Source: Ectocarpus siliculosus (Eukaryota > Sar > Phaeophyceae > Ectocarpales > Ectocarpaceae). Taken from it: a DNA stretch of 64,000 bases. A program made the translations under genes and the position numbers. Shown here one piece after another: positions 39,301 to 63,600 of this stretch (the stretch's first letter is position 1; each line of letters begins with the position of its first letter). The stretch spans positions 1,876,875-1,940,874 of the forward strand of contig FN649748.1 of the NCBI GenBank assembly GCA_000310025.1, in the 5' to 3' direction. The notes below the pieces were generated by a model. The model was given only the letters and a program-made list of their open reading frames with translations, did no database searches and was not told the DNA's origin.

Positions 39301-41995
39301 ACGATATACATACCTGCAGCAGGCTAGTGCGTGTTGAGCTCTGGGGGGGGTGACTGTGATTCACAGAGCGGTCGGGGTGCCAATCAGCTATCTACAAATA
39401 CAAGGTCTCTCCCAAACATATAAACCGCCCTTCATCGAGGGAGGCAGCTGTGTTCAGTCCTCGCATGCAACTAACTCACCATCTCCCCCCACTCACATTC
39501 CCGGCGCAGGTGTCTTCATCCAGCAGCAGCGCCGTCGCCCCTGCCTCCAGGGCCTCCACGACGTTGGCCGCCTGGGAGGTGCTGCCGCTCGCGGCTCCCG
39601 TCGAGAACCGCTCGGTCGTGACTCCCTCTCCGCCGCCGCCGCTGCCGCTACCGCTACCGCCGTTGGTTTCTGCCGTGCCGCCCTCGGCACCGCCCACGGC
39701 GGCACCACCGCCGCCAGCCGCTGTCGTGTTTTCGCTGGCTGCAGCCGACGCAACACCTCCGACGGGGGCGGCGCGGGCAGGAGGAGCTGCGACTGCCGAG
39801 GGGAGAGAGGAGATGAAGGGCGAGATGTCTACCGCCGAGACCGGTCGGCCGTCCTCTGCCCGAATCGTCACGGCGCCGGGGTCCGCCACGGCCAGCTCTC
39901 GCCCGTCCCCGGGGACCTTGTCGTACACGCCCACGGCCAGCGCTCGCAGGAGGGTGGACTTTCCTGTTGTAGTTCATGACAGTACATAGTACCATTTTAT
40001 TCCACCACCACGACAGCATGGTGGTACATACTTTGGCGGGATTGACGCTTCGCGGCGCAAGCGAGGGCGCGGCTCAGCGCCGCAGCCTTTTTTCAAGGAG
40101 GGTGGACCCATCCTGTTCTTGAAGTACAATTTTATTCCATTACCACGACATAATGGTATCATATCTTGGCGGAGTTGAGGCTTCGCTGCGCACGCTGGAG
40201 GGCGCGACTCAGCAGCGGCAGCACCCCAAGTAGTTATCAAAAATGAGGTCCGACCCAACTCATTATTTTTTTCTTGCCCGGGGATGGGGGTGCGCACCAT
40301 CCCATTGGATAGACCTACAACAGGTGCAGAATTCCCGAGCTTGAGGGACCTACCTCCACAGCCACACACAACAAGCACAGGTGTATGTACGTATATCATA
40401 TGTGTGTTCAATACCACTTTTTCGGATCTGACCGTGGTAGCCGCCACCGACGATCACCGTCACCCCCCTCGGCACGAGCATCCCCTTGACGACACCCCGA
40501 TGCGGCAGCCGGAACTCGCCCCGGAGGGATTCGGGGCTCCGGAAGGGGACGGCCCCCCTCGAGATCTCCATGGGCCTGTCGTCGGAGCCCCCTCTCCGGG
40601 GCAGCACGCACCCGTCCGCGACGAAGGCCACGCCGTCGCTGGCCGCCACGAGCCGACGCAGGTGCCTCTGGTCTTCGACGCTCTTTTCAACACGAGCAGT
40701 ACAGCGAAGAAGGGTGAAAGGGGGCGGCACGTCATGGGCGAGGGGAGGTGCAAACAGGGGTGGGAACGAGAATCAAGAAGAGAAAAAAAGCACGGTCGCT
40801 GAACGGGAGCTCAAGAGCACTGTGAGGGTAGCATTCGATATACGGGGCGGGAGCTCTTGCGCTGGGCACGCAGTATCAGCTACATGAATACTTATCCTGG
40901 TCTCATTGAAACTTGTCTGCTTCACGCCAAGGGCAGAATGATTAGATCGACTTCCTTTTTTGGTGCAGGACACGTGAGAGCCTTGAACGAAGCTCACGCA
41001 ACTCTATCTGGGTCACATTCCCCCATGCCTCTTTCCTTATTCGGGACATCCGACACTGAGAGTCACAACCTTCATCTACATAACCTCAGTTTCATGCTGC
41101 GCACCCACAGCGGCAAAAGACTTGAGACTTCTGACAAAATGCAGCCTCCTCTGGTTTGGCGGTTCAAGTAATTTCGCGCCGCTCTCTGATTTGCCCAATG
41201 CACCTGAATCGGTTCAATCTCAACTCTGGGTGGCCACGCAAAAGCTCACGCCGGGTGCGGGTGCTCTCCCGCACCACGCAAGACCATTCGCTTGCTGCGT
41301 TCGGGGTGGCGGCGTGAGGGTGCAACCAAACTCGCATGGTCTCGTGTCATGAAAAAATCAACACGAGGATTCCAACACACCTGTTTCCCGTGCAAGGGTA
41401 CAAGAAACTTTGTCATTTTTGGCGATACATAAGCCTCATGCGAGCAATGCGTGCACCCAGTACATACCTCAACGTGTGCACGGGCCGCAGCGGCGTCCAA
41501 CCCCCCGCCCGGGTGGACGGAGCCCAATAGAGCCTGCTTCACAATCCCACGCAAAACCTCCGCCATCTCCGCCCCCCGACCTCTATCCTGCTGTTGCTCC
41601 TGTGCGCCTCCACACAGCTGCCGGGCTCCGCCGCCGCCGCCCCCGCGGGCCGGCAAGACCTCAAACACCACGCTCACCGCGCCGGTGGCGGCGGAAACAG
41701 CGGCGCGGTTCGTTTCAAGGACGAACTGCCCGACGGCCTCGCTGTCGTAGTCGGACCGGATGCCGTGCGAGGACGCCGCGGGGGAGGCGGCGGCGATGGC
41801 GGCGTGGAGCCGGCGCGCCAAGAAATCGCAGAGGGCCACCGGCTGTCCGGTGCGGTTGCCCGCAGGGTTTGTGGCGGCTGTTGGCGGCAGCGGCGGCGGC
41901 GGCGATGATGGTGTTGAGTGAAAGCACGCGTCGGGTAGCGCGGTCGCCGAGGCTGTTGCGGTGGCCGCCAGTCTTGAAGGAACCGGCAGATCCAT
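36392..41995 (-). CDS. Predicted ATPase of the ABC class (ABC_ATPase family), N-terminal part not found
   Basis: Exons from N to C: 41995-41468, 40682-40433, 39963-39497, 38551-38495 (57 bases), 37715-37566 and about 37141-36392 (stop). All phases agree. Family landmarks in order: LCDFLARRLHAAIAAA, GVAFVADGCVLPR, AVPFRSPESLRGEF, the P-loop VIVGGGYHG plus GKSTLLRAL across an intron, YDKVPGDGRELA, IRAEDGRPVSAVDISPFI, STGAASGSTSQAANVVEALE (signature-like), LLLDEDTCAGN (Walker B), FMIRDSRMRAMVSHEPITP, VIVVGGCGDYFDVHDT and DLSRVGQLV near the C-terminus. The family binds and presumably hydrolyses ATP and its role is not established. Ala/Gly-rich insertions lengthen exons 1, 3 and 6. Bacterial relatives have roughly 100 residues before the PSR motif that are not seen here, so the true start is probably upstream. 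The donor of exon 2 is GTCAGA. Confidence 0.85.
38610..38702 (+). repeat. Tandem duplication of 44 bases
   Basis: Two copies at 38,610-38,653 and 38,659-38,702 start CATGATCGGCACATGG and end with GCACTCTTGGTG, in an intron of the ABC-class ATPase. Confidence 0.8.
39949..40222 (+). repeat. Tandem duplication including an exon border
   Basis: Two copies of about 130 bases share AGGAGGGTGGAC, TTTTATTCCA, CACGACA, CTTGGCGG and GGCGCG blocks in order. The first includes the start of the P-loop exon (39,963), so the second carries a decayed ghost of that exon edge. Confidence 0.7.
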
Positions 41996-42786
41996 GACGC
42001 CGGGGCAAAATTGTTGTGATCGTAATGTTGGTCAGCCGGTTGGCGTGGTCGACGAGAACTAAATGGTGCGGACCATGGCGGTTAAATGGTTCTATTCTGT
42101 AGCAAACATGTTCGGAGGAACAAAAATTGAAAGCTATCCTCCGGCTCACGGAGTCTCGTACTGAAAATGTTACCCTCGTATTGGTACAGGGCTTCATGAC
42201 GCACCGCTTGCGCATGCTACCTTCTGTCTGTTGCGGGGGCAGCGATGTCGCGGGCTACGGGTGGGTTCCAAAATCCAGCGCATCTGGACCCAAACCAAAC
42301 GCTCGTCGCTGCTGTATTCACTGCCATGACCCGTGGGTCCCGCAAGGCAGCCGGTAGTGCAGTACGAGCTATGCTGTAGCCTCGCAAGGTTGGGCGTGTA
42401 ACGTGAGTGAAGCAGAGGAAGATGGTTTATTATGACATTTTTGGACCGCAGCTGCAGCCTTTGATACTGTAACACAGAGCCAATAGCATGACAGCATGCA
42501 CGTCCCTCATGCACACATGGGAGCATTTTAGGTTGTCACTGTGACAATGCGATGAACCTCGTGCACTACTACTGTTGTACTGCTATGTAGCGCCCCGCCG
42601 TGCCTTCGCTATTTGTCGGTCATGAAAAAATTGACTTGTTCGAAGGCCGTGAGAATCATGTTCGGCTGCCCGTGTGACAACCCCTTCGCCGAAACACACA
42701 GACACAGACACAGACACACGTTTCTCTCTCAACGAGCCAGCCGTTAAGAGCGCGGTCGATGCCGACTGAAGAAACACGCAGCACAC

Positions 42787-43025
42787 CTGGCCGGTGCGTC
42801 GCGCATGGCCGTTCGGAGGAGGGTGATCCCCAATCCTTGGCCCAAGTCCCAGCACCACGGGTGGTCGTCGTGGCCGAAGTGCAGCTGATGATCATCATGC
42901 CGGAGCTTCACCAGGGCTTCCTCGAGCGAGGCTGGTACCCGGCTGCTCAGGGCCTCTGGTGAGCTCTGGGGCGACATGGCCTCTACTGCAGCGGGCAGTG
43001 TATGGCGTCCGCAAGCAGCACGCAT
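42787..43025 (-). CDS. Possible first exon of unknown product
   Basis: An ATG-initiated minus frame of about 79 codons (contains SLEEALVKLRHDDHQLHF and GHDDHPWCWDLGQGLG) ends at a GCCAG|GTGTGC donor. No family is recognised. Position and strand would suit the missing 5' end of the ABC-class ATPase, but the sequence does not resemble that family's N-terminus. Confidence 0.25.
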
Positions 43026-43202
43026 CAAACGTCGTGCGCTGGTACACTGCTGCTGCTTGTCTCCGGTGTCCTCCTGGTTCTTGGTACTTGGAGGTCAGCA
43101 TGTGGTTCTAAACCAGAACCGTTTCTAGAACTTGTTCACATCGTATCATCAGAGGATCAGAGGGTGCATGCAGGCAGCGTTCCATTTAAGCCGCAGGCGT
43201 GA

Positions 43203-43250
43203 AGTGCGGCAACCGCAGTTTGCCGCAACAAGACGCCGAAGGCGTGTAAA
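43203..43250. repeat. Short hairpins
   Basis: TGCGGCAACCGCAGTTTGCCGCA and GACGCCGAAGGCGT fold on themselves. They are similar in style to the cluster at 44.2-44.5 kb. Confidence 0.5.
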
Positions 43251-43778
43251 TTTTTGGCGGTATTCGACGTAATACTTGCAGAAAGTTATTCAAAAACAGA
43301 TCAAATTTGTTTATATATATGTGGGAGAGTATTTATTACCTCACGATGATTGATATTCAAAGCAGCAGTATTGTTGCAGAAAATCATTCAAAATCAACTC
43401 ATTCAGTGTCGACTGCTGGGACGAGGGACGAGGAGGATGTTTTACTGTGTTTGTTCTTGGTTTGTTTGCACTTAAAATCTTAGAATGACATGGGGACATG
43501 AGCAGGACAAGAGACAGTACACACCAACAACACAACCAACAAAATTACACGTGAGGAAACACGACGCACCAACAACCAACAACCAAAATTTTCCGTTGCT
43601 ACCGCAGTAGAACAAGCCGTCGACAGAGTACGGGCTGCAATCTGGCGCGTCACATCCAAGACATTGTCTGCGCTGGCTGCAGCCATCTTCTAACGCGATA
43701 GGACTGACTCTCTTCTCTTCCTTGAGAGGTTGACATGCTGTAGCGTGTCCGCGCGGACCGCTGTCTGCTGCGTAGTAG

Positions 43779-44024
43779 CTACACAGGTGGACGTCCACCC
43801 CCCTTCCCCAAAATGTCGGATGCCCTCGCCCCCTTCCTTATGGAGACCGTGACAAGGTCGAACACCTTGTTGGAGAAGACAACCAAGGCCTCAAAAATAC
43901 CTCGATTTCTCCCCTTTCGAGACCTTGGTTGTCTTCTCCAAGGTATTCGACCTTGTCAAGGTCTCCACAAGGGGGCAAAGGCATCCGACATTTTGGGGAA
44001 GGGGGGTCGACGTCCACCTGTGTA
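43779..44024. repeat. Long inverted repeat (hairpin), arms about 105-110 bases, loop about 31
   Basis: The left arm 43,779-43,889 and right arm 43,921-44,024 are reverse complements apart from a few substitutions and short indels. Shared blocks include CTACACAGGTGGACGTC, CTTCCCCAAAATGTCGGATG and AGAAGACAACCAAGG. No coding frame is supported. It may be a foldback element or a hairpin RNA locus. Confidence 0.85.
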
Positions 44025-44239
44025 GCTGCGTTCGCAGCTTGTTTGTGTGCCCAACAGCCGCGTTCAATTGCCCATTCAACATGGGCAAGTACACCCCTCC
44101 CTTGAGTATTTTCTGTTTTTTTGTTTTTTTTCTGTTTTCTGTGCTCTCTTGTCTCCTCTCGTGCCAACATTTTTGCCGTGTTTGAACCCATTTCTGAAAA
44201 CGTCTCGCTTCTAAACGTTCCTTCGTATCAAAAACTTAA

Positions 44240-44475
44240 GGGTCCAAAAAAATTTTCTCGCCTCACAGCGAGAAGGCGAAAAAAAAGGACCCCAAAAAAT
44301 TTTCTCGCCTCACGGCGAGACATCAAGTGCCGCACATTTTTTTTCGCCTACGGCGAAAATATGTGCGCTGTCTAACTCTCTTGTTGCGGAAAGCCGCAAC
44401 AGAGACCCGTGCCGTGTTGCGGATTTACCATTTCGCGGCGGAAATAGTGCGATTCCGCAACGCCGCAACAGCTAA
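44240..44475. repeat. Cluster of small hairpins
   Basis: Successive short palindromes: CTCGCCTCACAGCGAG, CTCGCCTCACGGCGAG (each after AAAAAATTTT), TTTTCGCCTACGGCGAAAA, GTTGCGGAAAGCCGCAAC and a larger TTGCGG...CCGCAA fold. The first two units lie in a direct repeat of about 55 bases. Confidence 0.7.
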
Positions 44476-44567
44476 ATGGAACGCTGCATGCAGGTATGCA
44501 TCAACACATCAGCACCGAGATTGCTGCTTGAATCCGAGATGGTGCTCGCTCGCGGACGAGACAGAGT

Positions 44568-44632
44568 AGCTCCCAGCTCCCAGCTCCCAGCTCCCAGCTC
44601 CCAGCTCCCAGAGAGAGAGAGAGAGAGAGAGA
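44568..44632 (+). repeat. Heptamer minisatellite and (GA)n
   Basis: About six copies of AGCTCCC followed directly by about eleven GA dinucleotides. Confidence 0.9.
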
Positions 44633-44939
44633 TACCACGAACCTGCATTTCGGAACCCGTGAAAAGATGACAACGCAACCTTTCTCGGCTGCTAGAAAAG
44701 GCTTCCCGATGGGTCCCATGATAGCCCCCGTGTCGATTGAAGTCTTGTTCAAGGCTTATCCATGGGGTGGATAAGAAAGTATCCCACCCGGTGGGGTATT
44801 TAGACATGCCGTTGATGAAATGATTAAGTCTATGCCTCACGCACGCGCCGTGCAACCTACGAAACCCTCTTTTGGGACTTCCATGTCCATATTAGGACCA
44901 CGGTCAAGCACAACACCCTCCTCAAAAGGGTGGCAGGCT

Positions 44940-45360
44940 TGATGCTACGATTTGGAGGGAAACAAGTACGCTCCAGGAAGCCATATCCCCATCCTCGCTT
45001 GACCAAAAGTCACTCCAAACGAATATATGTCACTGCTAGTGTCTACCACGAGTCCGACGTCGTCTGACCTCTACCAAGCACACCAGTACTCTTCGAGACC
45101 AAGAAACAAATTAACGCGGACATGCTCCAGGCCAAGGTCATACATAGCATACGTCCCCGTCCTCGCTTGACCAAAGACGCACAAAGAGAAAACATGTCAA
45201 TGCCGTTGCTTACGTACCATACGCCGTTCTGACCTCTGTGACGCACACAAACGATTTAATGTGGACATGCTCCAGGCCAAGGTCATCATTCCCGTCCTCC
45301 CTTGACCAAACACACAAAAAAAATACATGTCAATGCCGTTGCCAAGGAAACAGACGTGGT
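44940..45360 (-). pseudogene. Decayed tandem kinase-like segments
   Basis: On the minus strand three successive segments resemble each other. The best preserved (about 45,060-44,945) reads DTSSDIYSFGVTFGQARMG, the DxYSFG motif of kinase subdomain IX, then runs to a stop. The other two (near 45,200-45,110 and 45,345-45,260) keep IDMFSL or IDMYFF followed by variants of GQARTG and TLAWSMS. None has an open kinase domain around it. Confidence 0.5.
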
Positions 45361-46866
45361 TCTGAACCAGCACCACCTCTAGTCTTACAGGCCAAGAAGC
45401 GATTACGTGGCCAAAGGCAGAGAGACCAAAATGAAAATGTTACAGATAAACCCGAAGATAGATACGGACGCATGGTAAAAAATCCGAACCCTTACAGTAA
45501 CGTGCAGCGACTACAGTAACCGGGGGAACAGAGAGGCAAATAGATGCACGAGAACCCTCCCAAAGAGGAAAGTGGCGTCCATCCCTCCGACCTGAAATCT
45601 GAGTGCAGCAACCAGACATGCAACCTTGAACAGCCGAGACAAAAGCCATCAAGGCACACGCATCACAAACTCGAGAAACTATTGTCGGCTTCTCTTGGCG
45701 GTTGGTTGCAGCTAGACAACGCAAGACCTTACTCGGGGAGACCCCGCCTAATGAAGTGTGCCGGGAGCACCATACATCGACACCGATACAAGAAAAAACA
45801 ATTATGAGATGGAGGCCTAGAGCGCTGGTTCCCTTCGGGTGCTAAGATTGGGTAAGAACAGACCCACGCGTAGATGCTAACCGAGCAAAACGTGCTGAAA
45901 CGGGTGTGAGGATACACATTTCCGCTAAAGAGCCGTTTTTTACATGGCTGTCCGGCTTCCAAAATCCCAAATTTCCAATTTCCAACTTTGCAGATTGCCA
46001 AACAACCAACCCGTTCCAAATTTTTCGTTGCCATTCCTTTCCAAATTTCCAAAACAGCATGTCCTCGGACGCGAAATCGAGGTTCAATGGTCTACGGATT
46101 CGGGAATTTGGAAGCAAAATAGCTGTTATACATAAACGGCCCACAGGAAACCAATCGAGAAAAAGTGAGTGGGCGACGAAGGCAGACGATAGACGACATA
46201 CATGCCCAAACAACGAAATGTTATTCGCCAACACAAACAAAATCAAACGAAAGAATGCTCTAGGTTTCTCCATCCCCCTGTGCCCCCGCTGGGTGCGTAT
46301 GACTACGCATCACCCAGAACTTTCACTTCGGTTGGCATACGGAAGTGCTACACTCTATCGCCCATCACACTACTTTAGACAAAGCTCGTGACGGTTTCGG
46401 TCTTGTTTCCTCGCGGTTCTTTTCCCGAGGGGGCAAACCAACTACCCGCCACGAGCCACATGTGATGCGACATATATCCTCAAGCGGCGTTGCAGCAAAA
46501 ACAACACTCTCACAAAAAAAAAAAACACCCTCTACAAGCGAGACTCCATGACGGAGAAATCAAGGACCCCCCCTGGGAGGTCAAGGAAAACCTTTAGGGG
46601 GAACGGATCGAATCATCATGCCAATCTCTCCGGTTTTCCAAAACCGGGTTTCGTATGTTACATCGTGGAGGTAGGCTGCCTGTTTTGCAGGAGCTGGTGG
46701 TGGTGTGGGCTCTCTCCATTCAGTGCGGGGAAGTAGTTGCGCATACGCGTGACGATTGTTCGTCGAGCTCGGTGTTCTTCAGTGGTGGTCTTCGCGTACA
46801 CGCTCACGGCCACGCGCCACCATCACCACCACCGCCACCTTGCTTGCCGGGGTCTCTCGAATCTTC

Positions 46867-59304
<12,438 letters not shown>

Positions 59305-60631
59305 TTTTTTTTTATAAAGTAAAAAAAACACCCAGGGGCAGGGGGAAAAAAGAGCAGGTTGCGAGATCTTGGCTTTTCCGCACCTGCTTTTGCGCAAGGT
59401 TGCAGGTGTGACTGCTGTCACCACCAAATCCGTCGAAGGTGGTAGAGCGCACACCTGTTCAGCCGCGTTCTGTCTTGTAGACCCACAAGTCGGATACGCT
59501 TGCAATCGGCGTCGCAAAGGTGCATCTAAACATCGAGGAAAAGGAGCCAGCGAGCAGCCGTTGCGAGCCAGCGAGCCAACGCAGCGGCGAAATTGATGGG
59601 CGCGAATATTTGCAATCCATGGATTATAAAAGAGAACCACAGTCCAAACATCCGGACGGATCGAAACCCCGGGAAACCGCCCGGAGTGTCCCCGAAGAGG
59701 TTCTCCTCTCTCCCTCTCAAATTCAATATTATCTCGGAGCCTGGATCTAACGCCCGTTGTCTTCGGAAGCAGAGCTCTCGTCTGCAGCAACAGCCTCAAC
59801 AGTCCATACTGCCATACTGGCACATATTTCACGCCAAGGCCACCCTTCGCACCCGGGATGCCCAGGAGACGCTAGGCCTCAGAGGAACAGGAGGACACGA
59901 CGACACACAACGCCCCGTACTTAGAGGAGTGCTCGTCTCTCTCTGTGTGTGTGTCTATCCGCGTGTGGTGCTGCTGTTGTTGTGCGTTTCTGCTGCTGCA
60001 AGCAATTGTTGCTGTAGATTTTGTGAACTACATACAGCAGTATTCTTTTTTTGGTAGATATAACCTGCTGCACGGTGCTGCCGTGATGGATGTCAGTCAT
60101 CATGGGGCCGTCAAAATCTGTAGGCATCGTTTAGTTCGCACACCGCAGGCCCGCTCAACAAACTCGAGACGCGGCTCACACGGTTTTCTTCGCAGAGCAC
60201 ACAGGTCGACAAGCACAGATAGACGCAGAAAAAAACAAAACAGAACAATCAATATCCAACAGCGATTTGATGATAGACTGACCCCCACCAAAAAAATGAA
60301 AGGACCTGGATATGACCCCAACACGGCAAAAAAGGGGGCGGAAGAAAGAAAAGAAAAGGAAATGGAACAAAAGAAATAAAAACAGGACAGGAACCAGATG
60401 GCCCCATCGAACGCTACACCGCAACAACCAAATAGACATACAAACACAAAATCGACAACATCACAGACGGCGATCGGCGCAAAAACGCCGAAGCGAAAAA
60501 TAAACAACACACCGAGCCTTGACCTGCCGCCGGGGGGGGACAAAACATCGTTCAGGCATATGCCCCGGTGACGTCGTAAACCTAGGGCCGCGTACCGCTA
60601 CTCACGTACCCCAAAGTATGCAACACCGAAA
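59305..60631. other. Intergenic stretch, no gene seen
   Basis: Lies upstream of the aldehyde dehydrogenase start and downstream of the transposase. Short frames only. It should hold the aldehyde dehydrogenase promoter, but no element is identifiable by eye. Confidence 0.45.
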
Positions 60632-63600
60632 CTAGAGTTGGGACCCCGAAGTCGCGGCTCTCTTGCTACCCCCTCTTGTGTATCTTTCTGCAGCGCCAGG
60701 TCGTCTTTTATTACTTGTCCTAGCGGGCAGGCGAACAGTTCCAGGGTTGGCCATGAAGAGAGCCGCCCCCCGCCCTCCCGTCGTTGTAGTTCCTACCCCG
60801 CCTGCTTGCACATTGACCATCGTCAGAAATTGGTCCACGAGGGCTACGGCGACTGGCGGAGAAAAGCGATCAGACAAAATACTCGCGGCTTGCCCGAGCT
60901 TCTTCGTTACGTCCGCGTACGACACTTGTCTATCCTGGTCCGTGGGCCCCTTCTCCTTCAAGTCCAACAGGACCGTCTGCACCGTCTGGCTGCTCCCAAC
61001 GAAAGACTTCCATCTCCCGCTGCATCCCCCCACCCCCTCTCCCTCTCCCTCTCCCGCCGCCCCGTCCACTTCTCTCGCAGCGTGGCGGTTGGATACCACC
61101 CACCGAGGGCGGGCGACATCCGGCCAGTCCTGCTGCGGTGTTCCCCTCGCCTTTTCCGTCAGCCAGTGCTCGTGCAGGAGGCCTACGTGGAATCTGAATC
61201 GGGGGGCTGTACATCATCGCCGCCCACACATGGCGACAAAATAGCCTGAGAGTTTTGGAGTGTGCGGCACTGGCAGAGATGGCTACCGTCGGAAAAGAGC
61301 AAGACGAGGTAGTCGAAGGCCTTGTCATCACGCTGCTCGTGAATCCCGAAGACGTAAATGGCGTCGCAAAGCTTGTCCTCGATGTACTCGAACGTGCGCC
61401 CCGAAGCTGCCGCGCGTTCTGGTCCATCCACCTCCCCACCACCCATCTGGCAAAACGTGATGGCCGCGGTCATCTCTTGCTCCATGAACCGCCGCGGCCA
61501 GCCCGCGATGGAGAACTCGCAGGACTCGAGCACACTCTTGAAAGCGGTCGCTGGTGGAGCCGCCATCCGATTAGGCGGCAGATGGTCGATTGCGTCACGC
61601 AGCATGGCGGCATCCTTCTGGGAACAGATGATGCCCGAAAAGTACTTCGCCACGTCCAAAAGCGAGGAGCGCGAGTTGCACCTATCCCTGATGAGGGCGT
61701 TTTGGCCTGTTGTGTGTGCGGCGGACAAACACGCAAGAAGCGACACACAAACCAAACCGTAGGTTAGTGATTGGTGTCATCAGACATCGTTGAAGTCGCA
61801 GTACGCCAAACGACTGAAAGAGAAGCCTATGACTTGACGCACCCATCGCCACAGATGTATGTACACGTGAGCCGGACGATCGCAGTGCACCGACCAAGTA
61901 CATCAATCCCGAACAACAGGGGCCGGACAACAGCCACATGTTTCGAAGAGGTCGTAAACATTAGCGTCATGTAGGGAGTTGTTTACTGGTCATCCACTGA
62001 CGGCGTACGATAAATTCGTCCAGAAGCACTCACCAATGGCATAGTAAATAGGGGGCAAGGAAGATAGCCGCCCCCAACCCCTACAGACGTAGAAAAACTC
62101 CCAAAAACAACGACAACGCTATATGCGCTGTCGTTCTCGAACAAAACGCTCATGATGGCAGATGACGCATACACGCACCTTCAACTCTTGATGTCGTCCA
62201 CGAACCCACGGAGAACACCAGGGGCGACACATATTCCGCCCACCGTGCACGGTCGTCATATACTACTTGCATGTACTTCTCCGCCTTCGGGTACTTTTCG
62301 ATGAGGGCGTTGAACTTCCGTTCGAACTTCGCCAATGACAGCTGCTGACGCACACACCTGAACTCGTCCATGAAAGGCTGCGGAAAACACAAACGACGTG
62401 GGCCGGGTGGGTGTTGCGTGAGTTGGGGCCTTTGCGATATGGGCTACCGGTCTGTACGATTGACTGCCACCAACAACCCCGTACACTTCGTTAGCGCTAA
62501 GGCGAGACGAGGAGAGGGTTGAAAAAACTCAGCGACATACCATTGGTGCTTACAACCTGCTGCTGCTGCTGCTGCTTTTTCTGTGTGCACTGGACGTCGT
62601 GAGGTATGTTTCCGTCGAAGCCGAGGTCGTCTCCGCATCACGGTCTACGCAGAGACGCTGGATATCACTCTTCCAAGTAGGCGACACTGATCCATGACAA
62701 CGCACCAACTCGCACAGGGGATACAAGCGGGAGTGGGGGAGGGGGGCTAGAGTGGGCAGCGTACGTCGCGCGACCAGGACAATACGAGAGGCCAGACTAA
62801 CCACGCCAACACACACAGTAGAGCGCACCTTCATGTACCCACCAAGGACTTTAGCGAGGGCCTTGATAACGTTCTGGTTGAGGTGCCATAAATTGCGCCT
62901 CGCCAGCGCGTCCGGGAACACCTCTCGCACCGCCGCCGTCATCGCCGCGTCCGCGTCCTGGATGAAGGTATCCGGCTGCTTCCCGCGAGACTCCAACGCA
63001 CTCTTCAACATCCACAGGAAAGTGTCCGTTGTGGTGTCGGCCGTTATGCTTTGGCCGACGATCCGCGTCCGATACTCCGAATCGACGACAGCGAGCACAC
63101 CGAGAGGCATACGGTATCTGTTCTTGACAGCGGTGTCGTCGTAGAGCGCAACGTGACCGTACCGATTCCAAAGCGCCACCTGCGTATTCGGAGCATGACG
63201 TCGAAGGGGATCGAGAGCACTTAATTGTGGGTGTGACGTGTGTTGGACGCGTCACAACGCACCCCCACCCTTGCCTACGGCGTGCTTTCGGTCAGACGTC
63301 CTACATTTGCGGACGGCGAAGCGGTACGTGCGAGATGCTAAAATGAAAGCAAACCTTCCGGCTGGGGAATATTCGTATGGGGCACAACGACCGGCGACCT
63401 ACCTGCTCTCTCGTTTGCCACCAGATGTGCGTCAGGCGGCCGCTGTCATCCATCTTGATCTCGCACACTCCGCCGTCGGCCGTCGCGGCCATGACCTGAA
63501 ATTGCAACATGTTAAGCGCCCGGAAACATCGAGGGCATCAGCGCAAAACCACGACGACGGCACGGCACACATTTTTTACCTCCAACATTTCTTGGTTTGG

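Larger units (their letters stand above)
42000..46866. other. Gene-poor, repeat-rich interval
   Basis: Contains the long hairpin at 43.8-44.0 kb, the small-hairpin cluster at 44.2-44.5 kb, a minisatellite and decayed kinase-like repeats. No intact gene is recognised. Confidence 0.45.

Noticed and set aside
39350-39989. Plus-strand open frames of 179-209 codons
   Set aside because: Antisense to the ABC-class ATPase exon that carries family motifs. Open only because of GC-rich codon use.
41410-41997. Plus-strand open frame of 195 codons
   Set aside because: Arg/Pro-rich shadow of the first ATPase exon on the minus strand.
60638-61767. Overlapping plus-strand frames of 170-203 codons
   Set aside because: Antisense to the MULE transposase exon, with no recognisable domain.
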